A stretch of 64,000 nt of DNA, taken from Xanthobacteraceae bacterium 501b (GTDB lineage Bacteria; Pseudomonadota; Alphaproteobacteria; Rhizobiales; Xanthobacteraceae). The notes below the pieces were generated by a model. The model was not told the DNA's origin, did no database searches, and saw only the letters and a list, made by a program, of their open reading frames with translations. Each line of letters opens with the position of its first letter. Within the stretch, counting starts at the first letter, position 1. A program made the position numbers and the translations under genes. The stretch lies in NCBI GenBank assembly GCA_000378025.1, contig KB899087.1:2728001-2792000 (forward strand), read 5' to 3'. Below, one piece after another: positions 18,999 to 28,671 of this stretch.

Positions 18999-19271
18999 AT
19001 GCGTATCCCCTGCCCCTATTGCGGCGAACGCGACGCCCATGAATTCGCCTATCTCGGCGACGCCACCCTGACGCGCCCCGACCCGGCGGCGGCGGAGGCG
19101 GAACAGGCGTTCCACGATTATGTCTATCTGCGCGACAACCCGGCCGGGGCGCATGAGGAGTGGTGGTACCACGCCAATGGCTGCCGGCAGTGGCTGCGCG
19201 TGGCGCGCGACACCCGCACCCACGCCATCGCAGCGGCCACGGCCGCCCGCGTTTCCGGAGAGCCGGCATGA
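18999..19271 (+). CDS. mgdB: N-methylglutamate dehydrogenase / sarcosine oxidase delta subunit (MgdB/SoxD)
   Basis: Small zinc-binding subunit of 90 residues. The N-terminal CPYCGER (Cys5/Cys8) together with His14 and the later HANGCRQW cysteine (Cys61) make the characteristic zinc site of the delta subunit. The protein also has the family middle motif DYVYLRDNPAG. It helps couple the alpha and beta subunits. Its stop overlaps the start of the alpha subunit gene by four bases (ATGA), showing tight translational coupling with mgdC rather than with mgdA, from which it is separated by a 145-base palindromic repeat. Confidence 0.85.
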   Translation: MRIPCPYCGERDAHEFAYLGDATLTRPDPAAAEAEQAFHDYVYLRDNPAGAHEEWWYHANGCRQWLRVARDTRTHAIAAATAARVSGEPA

Positions 19272-22240
19272 GCGCGCCCAACCGCAACCGGCTCACCAGC
19301 GGCGGCCTGATCGACCGGGCGAAGCCGCTCGGCTTCAGCTTCGACGGCACCTCCTATCAGGGCTATGAAGGCGACACGCTCGCCTCGGCGCTGCTGGCCA
19401 ATGGCGTGCGGCTGGTCGGCCGCTCGTTCAAATATCACCGCCCGCGCGGCATCGTCGCAGCCGGGGCGGAGGAGCCGAACGCGCTGGTGGAGCTGCGCTC
19501 CGGCGCGCGGCGCGAGCCCAACAGCCGCGCCACCGTCACCGAACTCTATGACGGGCTGGAGGCCACCAGCCAGAACCGCTGGCCCTCGCTCGCCGTCGAT
19601 GCGCTGAGCCTCAACCGCTTCCTCCAGCCGTTTCTCGGCGCCGGCTTCTACTACAAGACCTTCATGTGGCCGGCTGCCTTCTGGGAGAAGGTCTATGAGC
19701 CGATCATCCGCCGCGCGGCGGGGCTCGGGCGGGCGGCGGACGAGGCGGACCCCGACCATTACGAGAAGGCCACCGCCTTCTGCGATGTGCTGGTCATCGG
19801 CGCCGGCCCGGCCGGGTTGATGGCGGCGCTCACGGCGGCGCGTTCGGGCGCGCGGGTGATCCTCGCCGACGAGGACTTCCTGCCCGGCGGCGGGCTGAAT
19901 GCCGAGGCCGGCGATGTCGGCCGCAAGCCCGCCCCGGCCTTCGCCGCCGAGGTGGTGGCCGAACTCATGAGCCTGCCCAATGTGCGGGTGATGACCCGCA
20001 CCTCCGTGTTCGGCGTCTATGATGGCGGCACCTATGGCGCGCTGGAGCGGGTGAGCGATCACCTGCCCGAGCCCGTCCCGTTCCAGCCGCGCCAGCGGCT
20101 CTGGCGCATTGTGGCGCGGCGTGCCGTGCTGGCGGCCGGCGCCACCGAGCGGCCGATCGTGTTCGGCGGCAATGACCGGCCCGGCGTGATGCTGGCCGGG
20201 GCGGTGGGCACCTATGTGCAGCGACACGCCGCGCTGCCGGGCCACAAGATCGCGCTGTTCGCCAATAATGACGGCGCCTGGCGGGCGATGCTCGCCGCCC
20301 ACACCGCCGGGGCGCCGGTTGAGACGATCATCGACGTGCGCGCCGAGGTGGCGGCAGACCTCGCCCAGGCGGCGCGGGCCGAGGGCATCCGCGTGCTGAC
20401 AGGGGCGCAGGTGATCGCCACGGCCGGCAAGACGCTCACCGGCCTCACCGTCGCCACCGCGTCGGGCACCGAGCGGATCGCCGCCGACACGCTCGCCGTC
20501 TCCGGCGGCTGGTCGCCCGCCCTTCACCTCACCTGCCACCATGGCGGCAAGCCGAGATGGGACGAGGGCCTAGCCGCCTTCGTGCCCGGCGCCTGCCCGC
20601 CCGGGCTGAGCGTCGCCGGCGCCGCCAAGGGAATTTTCGGCCTCGGCGCCTGCCTGAAGGACGGCGCGGCAGTGGGTGCGGAAGCGGCGCAGGCGCTCGG
20701 CTTCAGCGTTCCCGCGCTTGATGTGCCTGAAGTGGCGGACGCCCCCTTCGCCCTCACCCCGTTCTGGCATGTGGAGGGCTCGAAGGGCGCGGCGTTCGTC
20801 GATTTGCAGAACGACGTCACCGCCAAGGATATCGGCATCGCCCACAAGGAGGGCTTCCGCTCGGTCGAACTGCTCAAGCGCTACACGACGCTGGGGATGG
20901 CGACCGACCAGGGGCGGACCTCCAACGTCACCGGCCTCGCCATCATGGCCAGCCTCACCGGTGCCTCGATCCCCGAGACCGGCACGACGATCTTCCGCCC
21001 GCCCTATACGCCCGTCTCCATGGGCGCGCTGGCCGGGCACCATAGGGCTAAGGATTTCCGCCCGGTGCGCCTGACCCCGACGCATGAATGGGCGCGCGCG
21101 CAGGGCGCGGTGTTCATCGAGACCGGGGCGTGGCTGCGGGCGCAGTATTTTCCGCGCACCGGCGAGAAGGACTGGCTGGAGACGGTGTCGCGCGAGGTGA
21201 CGGCCGTGCGCGCCTCAGTCGGGCTGATCGACGTCTCGACCTTCGGCAAGATCGATCTGCAGGGGGCGGATGTCGGCGCCTTCCTCGACCGGGTCTACAT
21301 CAACGGCTTCGCGGCGCTCGCGGTGGGCAAGGCGCGCTATGGCGTCATGCTGCGAGAGGACGGCATGGTGATGGATGACGGCACCACCGCGCGCCTGGCG
21401 CCCGAGCATTATGTGATGACCACCACCACGGCCAATGCGGCCAAGGTGTTCCAGCATCTGGAATTCTGCCTGCAGGTGCTGTGGCCGGAGCTTGATGTGG
21501 CGCTGTCCTCCGTCTCCGAGCAGTGGGCGCAGATCGCTCTCGCCGGGCCGCGCGCCCGCGACGTTCTCGCCCGCGTGGCCGATGGCGATGTGTCCAACGC
21601 GGCGCTGCCCTTCATGGGCGCGATCGAGGGCTCGGTCATGGGCGGGGTGAAGGCGCGGCTGTTCCGCCTCTCCTTCTCCGGCGAGCTTGGCTATGAGATC
21701 GCGGTGCCGGCCCGCTTTGGCGCGGCGCTGGCGCAAGCGCTGATGCAGGCGGGCGAGGAGTTCGGCATCACCCCCTATGGCATCGAGGCGCTGGGGGTGA
21801 TGCGGATCGAGAAGGGCCATGTCTCCGGCAACGAATTGTCCGGCCAGACCACGGCCGGCGATCTCGGCTTCGGCCGCATGGCCTCAACCAAGAAGGACTA
21901 TATCGGCCGCACCCTCGCCGCCCGGCCGGGCCTGACCGACCCCGACCGGCCGGCCTTTGTCGGCTTCAAGCCGGTGGACCCCTCGCGCCGGCTGCGGGCC
22001 GGGGCGCATTTCCTCAAGCTCGGCGCGGCGCCCACAATGGCGAACGACCAGGGCTACATGACCTCGGTCGCCTATTCCCCGCATCTGCGCCACTGGATCG
22101 GCCTCGGCCTGATCAAACGCGGGCCGGAGCGGCTCGGTGAGCGGGTGCGCGCCTATGACCCGGTGCGCGGCGAGGAAATCGAGGTAGAAATCTGCGCGCC
22201 CGGCTTCATCGATCCGGAAGGAGTGCGCCTTCGTGGCTGA
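19268..22240 (+). CDS. mgdC: N-methylglutamate dehydrogenase / sarcosine oxidase alpha subunit (MgdC/SoxA)
   Basis: The 990-residue subunit has three visible parts. An N-terminal ferredoxin-like domain (about 15-110) binds DNA-independent redox partners in the family (SFDGTSYQGYEGDTLASALL, then FKYHRPRG). A central NAD(P)/FAD-type oxidoreductase region contains VIGAGPAGLMAALTAARSG near 176-194. A C-terminal aminomethyltransferase (GcvT-like) domain from about 605 to the end binds tetrahydrofolate and captures the methyl carbon as methylene-THF. The length is within the roughly 960-1000 range of the family. The start at 19268 gives the four-base overlap with mgdB and drops a GC-rich spurious extension. 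It overlaps mgdD by eight bases. Confidence 0.85.
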   Translation: MSAPNRNRLTSGGLIDRAKPLGFSFDGTSYQGYEGDTLASALLANGVRLVGRSFKYHRPRGIVAAGAEEPNALVELRSGARREPNSRATVTELYDGLEATSQNRWPSLAVDALSLNRFLQPFLGAGFYYKTFMWPAAFWEKVYEPIIRRAAGLGRAADEADPDHYEKATAFCDVLVIGAGPAGLMAALTAARSGARVILADEDFLPGGGLNAEAGDVGRKPAPAFAAEVVAELMSLPNVRVMTRTSVFGVYDGGTYGALERVSDHLPEPVPFQPRQRLWRIVARRAVLAAGATERPIVFGGNDRPGVMLAGAVGTYVQRHAALPGHKIALFANNDGAWRAMLAAHTAGAPVETIIDVRAEVAADLAQAARAEGIRVLTGAQVIATAGKTLTGLTVATASGTERIAADTLAVSGGWSPALHLTCHHGGKPRWDEGLAAFVPGACPPGLSVAGAAKGIFGLGACLKDGAAVGAEAAQALGFSVPALDVPEVADAPFALTPFWHVEGSKGAAFVDLQNDVTAKDIGIAHKEGFRSVELLKRYTTLGMATDQGRTSNVTGLAIMASLTGASIPETGTTIFRPPYTPVSMGALAGHHRAKDFRPVRLTPTHEWARAQGAVFIETGAWLRAQYFPRTGEKDWLETVSREVTAVRASVGLIDVSTFGKIDLQGADVGAFLDRVYINGFAALAVGKARYGVMLREDGMVMDDGTTARLAPEHYVMTTTTANAAKVFQHLEFCLQVLWPELDVALSSVSEQWAQIALAGPRARDVLARVADGDVSNAALPFMGAIEGSVMGGVKARLFRLSFSGELGYEIAVPARFGAALAQALMQAGEEFGITPYGIEALGVMRIEKGHVSGNELSGQTTAGDLGFGRMASTKKDYIGRTLAARPGLTDPDRPAFVGFKPVDPSRRLRAGAHFLKLGAAPTMANDQGYMTSVAYSPHLRHWIGLGLIKRGPERLGERVRAYDPVRGEEIEVEICAPGFIDPEGVRLRG

Positions 22241-22856
22241 CCATTCGTCTCACGATCCCCTCGCGGGCATCCCGTTCGACCGTGTGCCGCCTTCCGGTGA
22301 TTATGGCGCGGGCGGGGCGGCGGGCGTTTCCGTCGCCACCACGGACACGCCGTTCATCGCGCTGGTGGTCGCCCGCAACGGCTTTGCCGCCAGCGTGGCG
22401 GGCCGGCTCGGCCGCGCCTTCGGGGTGGAGGTATCAGACCGGGCCAGCGCGGCCATTGGCGCCGCCTCCACCGTGGTAGGCACCGGGCCGGGGCGCTTCC
22501 TCGTGCTGTCGAAGATCGAGCCGGACCTCGCCGGCACGCTGCGCGCGCTGCTGGGCAATGAGGCGGCGATCACCGAACAAGACGACGCTTTTGTCACCTT
22601 CGACCTCGCGGGCGACAAGGTGCCCGACCTGCTCGCCAAGGGCGCGCTGATCGACCTCGATCCGCGCGTGTTTCTACCCGGCCATGCCGCCACCACGGTG
22701 ATCGCCCATAGCGGCGTGACGCTGTGGCGGGTGCATGAGAGCGGCTGGCGCCTGCTCGTGGCGCGCAGCCTGGAGGCCAGTTTCACCCGCTTCCTCGTCG
22801 CCAGCGGCGCGGAATTCGGCCTGCGTCTGGAGAACGGAACGGCGGGACGAGGTTGA
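22233..22856 (+). CDS. mgdD: N-methylglutamate dehydrogenase / sarcosine oxidase gamma subunit (MgdD/SoxG)
   Basis: Gamma subunit of the same heterotetramer, 207 residues, weakly related to the GcvT fold. The C-terminal pattern VTLWRVHESGWRLLVARSLEASF is typical of this subunit. The start is a GTG at 22233, which overlaps the mgdC stop by eight bases and has a strong ribosome site (GGAAGGAG, 22216-22223) at suitable distance; no ATG is available near it. It is the last of the four subunit genes, and purU follows after 93 bases. Confidence 0.82.
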   Translation: MADHSSHDPLAGIPFDRVPPSGDYGAGGAAGVSVATTDTPFIALVVARNGFAASVAGRLGRAFGVEVSDRASAAIGAASTVVGTGPGRFLVLSKIEPDLAGTLRALLGNEAAITEQDDAFVTFDLAGDKVPDLLAKGALIDLDPRVFLPGHAATTVIAHSGVTLWRVHESGWRLLVARSLEASFTRFLVASGAEFGLRLENGTAGRG

Positions 22857-22949
22857 CGGCGGCGCGCCGCGCGCTTTCCCCGTCACCGCTTCTCCCCTAG
22901 AACGGCCCGGCGCCTTCGCGGCGCACCGGCGTTTCGACGAGACAGACCC

Positions 22950-23819
22950 ATGACCGACAGCACCGAACCCTGCATCCTCACCCTCTCCTGCCCCGACCGG
23001 CCGGGCATCGTCGCCGCCGTGGCGACCTTCCTGTTCGAGCATGGCGGCAACATTCTGGAGGCGCAGCAGTTCGACGCCACCGAGAGCGGGCGCTTCTTCA
23101 TGCGAGTGATGTTCGACCGCGCCGCCGGCTCCGGACCGCTGGAGGCGCTGAAGGCGGATTTCGAGGCGGTCGCGGAAAGATTCGCGCTCGACTGGCGCCT
23201 GCGCCCGCGCAGCCAGAAGCGCCGGGTGATGCTGCTGGTCTCCAAATTCGACCATTGCCTCGCCGATTTGCTCTATCGCTGGCGCATCGGCGAGATTCCG
23301 ATGGAGATCGTCGCCATCGCCGCCAATTACCCGCGCGAGACCTATTCGCATCTCGATTTCGACGGCCTGCCCTTCCATTACCTGCCGATCACCAAGGCGA
23401 CCAAGATGGAGCAGGAGGCCCAGCTATGGGAGCTGTTCCAGTCGAGCGGCGCCGAAGTGGCGGTGCTGGCGCGCTACATGCAGGTGCTCTCCGATGGGTT
23501 GTCGGCCAAGCTTTCGGGCCGCTGCATCAACATCCACCACTCCTTCCTGCCCGGCTTCAAGGGCGCCAAGCCCTATCACCAGGCGCATGAGCGCGGGGTG
23601 AAGCTGATCGGCGCCACCGCCCATTACGTCACCTCCGACCTCGACGAGGGCCCGATCATCGAGCAGGATGTGGAGCGCATCAGCCATCAGGACACCGCCG
23701 AGGATCTGGTGCGCAAAGGCCGCGACATCGAGCGCCGCGTGCTGGCGCGGGCGCTGGCCTGGCACCTCGACGACCGGGTACTGCTGAACGGCCACCGCAC
23801 CGTGGTGTTCCGCGACTGA
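22950..23819 (+). CDS. purU: Formyltetrahydrofolate deformylase
   Basis: Hydrolyses 10-formyl-THF to formate and THF. The 289-residue protein has an N-terminal ACT domain (about 8-85; [24 protein letters not shown]) and a C-terminal formyltransferase-fold domain. The catalytic residues by alignment to PurN/PurU are Asn194 and His196 ([14 protein letters not shown]) and Asp232 (SDLDEGPII). In E. coli PurU balances the one-carbon pools. Next to mgd and folD it is best read as the last step of an H4F-linked methyl oxidation route that frees formate and recycles THF. folD follows after 10 bases on the same strand, so the two are certainly one operon, probably continuous with mgdABCD. Confidence 0.95.
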   Translation: MTDSTEPCILTLSCPDRPGIVAAVATFLFEHGGNILEAQQFDATESGRFFMRVMFDRAAGSGPLEALKADFEAVAERFALDWRLRPRSQKRRVMLLVSKFDHCLADLLYRWRIGEIPMEIVAIAANYPRETYSHLDFDGLPFHYLPITKATKMEQEAQLWELFQSSGAEVAVLARYMQVLSDGLSAKLSGRCINIHHSFLPGFKGAKPYHQAHERGVKLIGATAHYVTSDLDEGPIIEQDVERISHQDTAEDLVRKGRDIERRVLARALAWHLDDRVLLNGHRTVVFRD

Positions 23820-23829
23820 GGAGGCCATC

Positions 23830-24699
23830 ATGGTCGAGACCCGCCTGATCGACGGCAAGGCGTTTGCCGAGACGATGCGCGCCCGCCTCAAGGATGAGGT
23901 GGCGGCGTTTGTGAACGAGACCGGCGTGACGCCGGGCCTCGCCGTGGTGCTGGTGGGCGAGGACCCCGCCAGCGCGGTCTATGTCCGCAACAAGGGCAAG
24001 CAGACGCTGGAGGCCGGCATGGCCTCGATCGAGCACAAGCTACCCGCCGACACCGCGCAGGACGACGTGCTGGCGCTGGTGCGGGCGCTGAACGCCGACG
24101 ACGCCGTGCACGGTATTCTCGTGCAGCTTCCCCTGCCCGCCCATATCGACGCGCAGGCGGTGCTCGCCACCATCGACCCGGCGAAGGATGTCGACGGCTT
24201 CCATGTGGTGAATGCCGGCCGGCTCGCCGTGGGGCTGGACGCGCTGGTGCCGTGCACGCCGCTCGGCTGCGTGATGCTCTTGAGGGACACACTCGGTAGC
24301 CTCGCCGGGCTGGAGGCGGTGGTGGTGGGGCGCTCCAACATCGTCGGCAAGCCGCTGGCACAACTGCTGCTGCGCGAGGACTGCACCGTCACCATCGCCC
24401 ATTCGCGCACGCGCGACCTGCCGGGCGTGTGCCGGCGCGCCGACATTCTCATCGGCGCGGTGGGGCGCCCGGAGATGATCCGCGGCGACTGGATCAAGCC
24501 GGGCGCGACCGTGATCGATGTCGGCATCAACCGGGTGGCGGGCGCGGACGGCAAGGGCCGGCTGGTCGGCGACGTGGCGTTCGCGGAGGCGCAGGGCATC
24601 GCCGGCGCCATCACCCCGGTGCCCGGCGGCGTCGGCCCGATGACCATCGCCTGCCTGCTGGCGAATACGCTAACGGCGGCGCGGCGGCAGGTGGGGTGA
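23830..24699 (+). CDS. folD: Bifunctional methylene-THF dehydrogenase / methenyl-THF cyclohydrolase
   Basis: Converts 5,10-methylene-THF through methenyl-THF to 10-formyl-THF with NADP. The 289-residue length is typical. Conserved blocks are [16 protein letters not shown] (substrate-site lysine), GILVQLPLP, the PCTPLG motif, the nucleotide site [17 protein letters not shown], and the C-terminal [16 protein letters not shown]. With mgdABCD producing methylene-THF and purU consuming formyl-THF, it forms the central step of methyl-group oxidation here, and its NADPH output also links to the nearby transhydrogenase. It is possibly a second copy beside a housekeeping folD; that cannot be judged from this window. 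Its 3' end is convergent with the FAD oxidase gene, 21 bases away. Confidence 0.95.
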   Translation: MVETRLIDGKAFAETMRARLKDEVAAFVNETGVTPGLAVVLVGEDPASAVYVRNKGKQTLEAGMASIEHKLPADTAQDDVLALVRALNADDAVHGILVQLPLPAHIDAQAVLATIDPAKDVDGFHVVNAGRLAVGLDALVPCTPLGCVMLLRDTLGSLAGLEAVVVGRSNIVGKPLAQLLLREDCTVTIAHSRTRDLPGVCRRADILIGAVGRPEMIRGDWIKPGATVIDVGINRVAGADGKGRLVGDVAFAEAQGIAGAITPVPGGVGPMTIACLLANTLTAARRQVG

Positions 24700-24720
24700 C
24701 GCGGCGCCGCTGCCGGCGCT

Positions 24721-26229
24721 TCAGATCGCCTGCGGGAAGTTGAACAGATTGCCCGGATCGACCGTCGCCTTGATGGCGGCGAGGCGCGGCAGGTTGGCGC
24801 CGTAATAGCGCGCGCGCCATTCGGCCAGCGAGGCGTCGGGGAAGTTGATGAACGCCCCGTGTCCCCCGGCCTGGACGACATCATGGTAGATCTCGTCCTG
24901 CCATTTCTTGGCGGCACGCACGATCTCGGGGCGCACCGTGTCGTGCTCACTCCAGCTCACCCCGGCCACGGCCAGCCACCGGCTGCCGCGATGGACAAAG
25001 GCGCTCGCCGCCGGCGCGACCTCGTTGATCCGCCCGCCGGTCTGGAAGAAGAACAGGTCGCCATGCGCGCCGGTGCCGGGCCAGCGCACCAGATGGTGGA
25101 AGGCCTTCTCCAGGAAGGTTTCGGACGGCGCGGTATCGAGAAAGGCCGAGCGCTCGCGGTACCAAGCCGGCGCGCCGGGCTCCATCAGGAAATTCTGCGC
25201 CTCCCAATAGGGCATCTCGCGGATGTCGGCGAATTCCGGCGCGGCGACCGCCATCACCGGCTGCAGCAGCTTTTCAAAAGCCTCCCGGTCGCCGGCGAAC
25301 TGGCCGAGCAGCGTGATCGCCACCTGCCGCCCGCCCGCGTGGAGGGTCGGCGTCACGCCGGCAAGGCTGATACGGGTGCCAAGCGTCACCGGCGCGTCGT
25401 CGAGCGCGGCGAACAGGGCGCCCGCCACCTTACGTGTGTTCTGCCGCCAGACGATGCGGAAGGCGGTGACTTGGCGGTCGGCCGGCACGGTATCGAAGGT
25501 GAAGGAGGTGCTCACCCCGAAATTGCCGCCGCCGCCGCCCCGGGTCGCCCAGAACAGGTCCGGCTCCTCGGTGGCGGAAAGGGTACGCACCCGTCCGTCA
25601 GCGGTGACGATCTCGGCGCCGACAAGCATGTCCGAGGCGAGGCCGAGCCGGCGCATGTTGAAGCCGATGCCGCCGCCGAGCACGAAGCCGGCGACGCCGA
25701 CCGTGGGGCAGCGGCCATGCGTCATCATCCGCCCGGACTGGCGCAGCGCATCGTAAATCGGCTGGTTGATCGCGCCGGCGCCCACCTTGGCCCGCCCGGT
25801 GGCGGGGTCATAGGCGATGGCGTTCATCGCCGCCATGTCGATCAGCAGGCCATGGGTGGTGGAGAAGCCGGCATAGGAATGGCCGCCGCCGCGCACGGCA
25901 AACGGCACTTCATAATCCTGGCACCAGCTCAGCACCTCGCCGACCATCTGCGGGGTGCGGCAGCGCACGATGCCCTCCGGCCGGACATGGCGGAAGCGCA
26001 GATTGTTGGGCAGCGCCTCGGAAGCGAAGCCGGCATCGGAGGGGCGCAGCAGCCCGCCATCGGTGATGCGGGCCAGCGCCTGCCAACGATCGACCGGCGG
26101 GCTCGGGGGCGGGACCGGCGCGGGGGTCGGCGCCTCTTGCGCCCGCAATGGCGCGAAGCCGGCCAGCGCGGCGCTGGCCGCCGTGCCAATGAGAAGACTG
26201 CGGCGGTTCAGCCGTGTCGGTACATTCAT
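24721..26229 (-). CDS. Tat-exported FAD-linked oxidase with bicovalent FAD (berberine-bridge-like)
   Basis: Oxidoreductase of the FAD-binding PCMH fold with a C-terminal berberine-bridge segment, 502 residues. A twin-arginine signal (NRRSLLIGTAASAALAGF, cut near LRA-Q) directs export of the folded, cofactor-loaded protein. Two covalent FAD attachment residues are visible: the histidine of RGGGHSYAG and the cysteine of HGRCPTVGVAG. The C-terminus has the family NYY-like closing pattern (ARYYGANLPRLAAIKATVDPGNLFNFPQ). Such enzymes oxidise sugars, alkaloids or other bulky alcohols; the substrate cannot be named. The start at 26229 begins just ahead of the signal peptide. It is transcribed against the mgd-folD operon and sits between the two arms of the NMG locus. 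Confidence 0.85.
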   Translation of the reverse strand: MNVPTRLNRRSLLIGTAASAALAGFAPLRAQEAPTPAPVPPPSPPVDRWQALARITDGGLLRPSDAGFASEALPNNLRFRHVRPEGIVRCRTPQMVGEVLSWCQDYEVPFAVRGGGHSYAGFSTTHGLLIDMAAMNAIAYDPATGRAKVGAGAINQPIYDALRQSGRMMTHGRCPTVGVAGFVLGGGIGFNMRRLGLASDMLVGAEIVTADGRVRTLSATEEPDLFWATRGGGGGNFGVSTSFTFDTVPADRQVTAFRIVWRQNTRKVAGALFAALDDAPVTLGTRISLAGVTPTLHAGGRQVAITLLGQFAGDREAFEKLLQPVMAVAAPEFADIREMPYWEAQNFLMEPGAPAWYRERSAFLDTAPSETFLEKAFHHLVRWPGTGAHGDLFFFQTGGRINEVAPAASAFVHRGSRWLAVAGVSWSEHDTVRPEIVRAAKKWQDEIYHDVVQAGGHGAFINFPDASLAEWRARYYGANLPRLAAIKATVDPGNLFNFPQAI

Positions 26230-26404
26230 CAGGTCGCCCCCCGTGGCGCGGATACGGACCTCCGCAAAGCGGCCCCAGCGCCTTTTCCCCATGGGTCCCA
26301 TATTGATGGCGACTTGTGAAGAGGATGGCGATAACTCTTAAAGTTGCATTACTCAATTACTGATTGCAGGCACTCGCCGCGAGCGTCCGGCCCGCCGGCG
26401 CGTC

Positions 26405-27799
26405 TCACACCCGCGTCATGCGGTTCCAGGCGTCAAGGCCGGCGATCTTGTAGGCTTCGGCGAGAGTGGGGTAGTTGAACGTGTTCTCGATGAAATAGTC
26501 GATCGTGCCGCGCAGGTTCAGCACCGCCTGGCCGATGTGGATCAGCTCAGTCGCGCCCTCGCCGACGATGTGGACGCCGAGCAGCCGGCGGGTCTTCACC
26601 GAGAAGATCATCTTCATCATCCCGCTGTTCAGCCCCATAATGTGGCCGCGCGAGGTCTCGCGGAAGCGAGCTATGCCGCATTCATAGGGAATCTCGCGCT
26701 TGCGCACCTCTTCCTCGCTCATGCCCACCGTCGACATCTCCGGCACCGAATAGATGCCATAGGGGAAGAATTCCGGCGGGGGCGGCGGTTCCAGCCCGAA
26801 GGCGTGGCAGGCGGCGACGCGGCCCTGCTCCATCGAGGTGGAGGCGAGGCTGGGAAAGCCGATGACGTCGCCCGCCGCATAAATGTGCGGCACAGCGGTC
26901 TGCAGCGTCTTCGGCTCGACGGCGATGCGGCCGCGATGATCGACGGCAAGGCCGGCGGCTTCCAGGTTCAGCCGGTCGGTGGCGCCGACGCGGCCGGCGG
27001 CGAAGAGCAGCATGTCGGAATGCACGGTGCGCCCGTCCGCCAGCTTGCACACCGGCCGCTCGCGCGCGTCGAGCGTGATCGAGGTGACGGCGGCGCCGAA
27101 GCGCAGCGCGACATTGCGATCGCGCAGCTCATGGACGAATTCCTCGATCAACTCCTTGTCGATGAAGTCGAGAAAGGTCGAGCGCGGCTCGATCAGCGTG
27201 ACCGACACATCAAGCGCGCTGAAGATCGAGGCATATTCGACGCCGATGACGCCGGCGCCGATGACGGCGAGGCTGCGCGGCAGCCGGGGCAGGTCGACGA
27301 TCTCGTCGCTGTCGAACACGCTCATGCCGTTGAAGGGCACATAATCGGGCCGGAACGGGCGGGTGCCCACCGCGATCAGCACATGGGCGGCCGTGACGGT
27401 GTCGACCTCGCCGCCCTCGCCGGTGATCTGGAGCGTGTGCGGATCGAGGAAGCAGGCCTCGCCGCGCGCGGTCTTCACCCCGTTGCGGGCGAACTGGTGC
27501 TCCAGCACGTCCACCTCGTGGTCGAGGGTCTTGTGCAGGCGGGACATCAGGTCGCCGGCGTCGATGTCCTGCTTGACCCGGTAGGAGCGGCCATAAAAGC
27601 CGCGCTCGCGCCAGCCGGAGAGGTTCAGCACCGTCTCGCGCAGGGTTTTCGAGGGGATGGTGCCGGTGTGGACCGAGACCCCGCCGACGCGGCGGCCCTT
27701 CTCCACCACCAGCACCGACTTGCCGATCTTGGCGGACTGGACGGCGGCACGGCGGCCGGAGGGGCCGCTGCCGATGACAATCATGTCGAAATCGTACAT
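26405..27799 (-). CDS. sthA: Soluble (Si-specific) NAD(P)+ transhydrogenase
   Basis: Cytoplasmic flavoprotein that moves reducing equivalents between NADPH and NAD+. The 464-residue product is close to E. coli SthA (466). It has the pyridine-nucleotide-disulfide oxidoreductase fold, but the redox cysteine pair is replaced (GTIPSKT instead of CxxxxC), the hallmark separating SthA from lipoamide dehydrogenase. FAD motif GSGPSG is near residues 9-14, the NAD motif VIGAGVIGVEYASIF lies in the middle, and the C-terminal NTFNYPTLAEAYKIAG is intact. The start at 27799 is the usual SthA N-terminus; the longer frame is non-conserved. It is divergent from the XRE-cupin regulator of the mgs operon. It could balance NADPH from FolD with NADH demand; this is inference. 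Confidence 0.92.
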   Translation of the reverse strand: MYDFDMIVIGSGPSGRRAAVQSAKIGKSVLVVEKGRRVGGVSVHTGTIPSKTLRETVLNLSGWRERGFYGRSYRVKQDIDAGDLMSRLHKTLDHEVDVLEHQFARNGVKTARGEACFLDPHTLQITGEGGEVDTVTAAHVLIAVGTRPFRPDYVPFNGMSVFDSDEIVDLPRLPRSLAVIGAGVIGVEYASIFSALDVSVTLIEPRSTFLDFIDKELIEEFVHELRDRNVALRFGAAVTSITLDARERPVCKLADGRTVHSDMLLFAAGRVGATDRLNLEAAGLAVDHRGRIAVEPKTLQTAVPHIYAAGDVIGFPSLASTSMEQGRVAACHAFGLEPPPPPEFFPYGIYSVPEMSTVGMSEEEVRKREIPYECGIARFRETSRGHIMGLNSGMMKMIFSVKTRRLLGVHIVGEGATELIHIGQAVLNLRGTIDYFIENTFNYPTLAEAYKIAGLDAWNRMTRV

Positions 27800-27981
27800 G
27801 GAAGCGCGGGACCATTCTGCTGGCGGCAGGAAATTACCGCCTATCGATGCACGATGAATGCCAAGCCTCCATGACGGAGGCGTAAGGCCGTGCAGGGTCG
27901 ATCCTGCCGGCACGGGCTGGCTCGGGGCTTGCTTTCTCCGGCGGAACGGGTCCCATCGCGGGGCGAGCGGAGGGAACGGAC

Positions 27982-28650
27982 GTGGTGAATGGCGGGCGGC
28001 GCAAGGCGGGCGGGGCGGCGGAAGAACCGGCCGAGGACCTGACCACCGGCTCGGGCGCGCCACTGGTGCGCGAGCGCACGCTGGAACAGGCGCTGGGTCA
28101 GCATGTGCGGGCGATCCGGCACGATCTCGACCTCACCGTCTCCGATCTCGCCAGCGCCGCCGGAATCTCGGTGGGCATGCTCTCGAAGATCGAGAACGGG
28201 CTGATCTCGCCCTCGCTCAGCACGCTGCAGGCCATTGCCGGCGTGCTCAACGTGCCGATCTCCACCCTGTTCACCACCTTCGAGGAAAAGCGCGACTGCT
28301 CCTATGTCCCCGCCGGTGGCGGGGTGCGGATCGAGCGGCGCGGCACCAAGGTGGGCCACCTGTACGAGCTGCTCGGCCATGCGGTGGGCGGCGAGGTGGC
28401 GGTCGAGCCCTATCTGATCACGCTGAGCGAGGAAGCGGTGCCCTATACCGGCTTCCGCCATGCCGGGGTGGAGTTCATCCACATGCTCTCCGGCGAAGTG
28501 AACTACCGCCATGGCGAGCGCACCTATCACCTCAAGCCCGGCGATTCGCTGCTGTTCGACAGCGCCGCCACCCATGGGCCGGAGGAACTGCTGGTGCGGC
28601 CGATGCGCTATCTCTCGATCATCATCTACCCCCGCGAGAGCGACCGCTGA
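27982..28650 (+). CDS. XRE-cupin transcriptional regulator
   Basis: Regulator of 222 residues with an N-terminal XRE helix-turn-helix (about 40-95; LDLTVSDLASAAGISVGML then SKIENGLISPSLSTLQAIA) and a C-terminal cupin sensor (about 120-215; HAGVEFIHMLSGEVNYRHGE). The start is a GTG at 27982 with AGGGAACGG upstream; a second GTG follows at once. Position directly ahead of mgsABC-gmaS suggests it controls that operon, and AT-rich nested dyads at 28672-28697 between the two are the natural target. Cupin regulators of this type usually bind small polar metabolites, so glutamate, N-methylglutamate or methylamine are candidates. It is divergent from sthA. Confidence 0.88.
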   Translation: MVNGGRRKAGGAAEEPAEDLTTGSGAPLVRERTLEQALGQHVRAIRHDLDLTVSDLASAAGISVGMLSKIENGLISPSLSTLQAIAGVLNVPISTLFTTFEEKRDCSYVPAGGGVRIERRGTKVGHLYELLGHAVGGEVAVEPYLITLSEEAVPYTGFRHAGVEFIHMLSGEVNYRHGERTYHLKPGDSLLFDSAATHGPEELLVRPMRYLSIIIYPRESDR

Positions 28651-28671
28651 TTCCGCGAGAGCGCCTGCGGG

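Noticed and set aside
17603..22856. Naming mgdABCD simply as sarcosine oxidase
   Set aside because: Possible by homology, but the linked mgs and gmaS genes favour N-methylglutamate as substrate; kept as the stated alternative.
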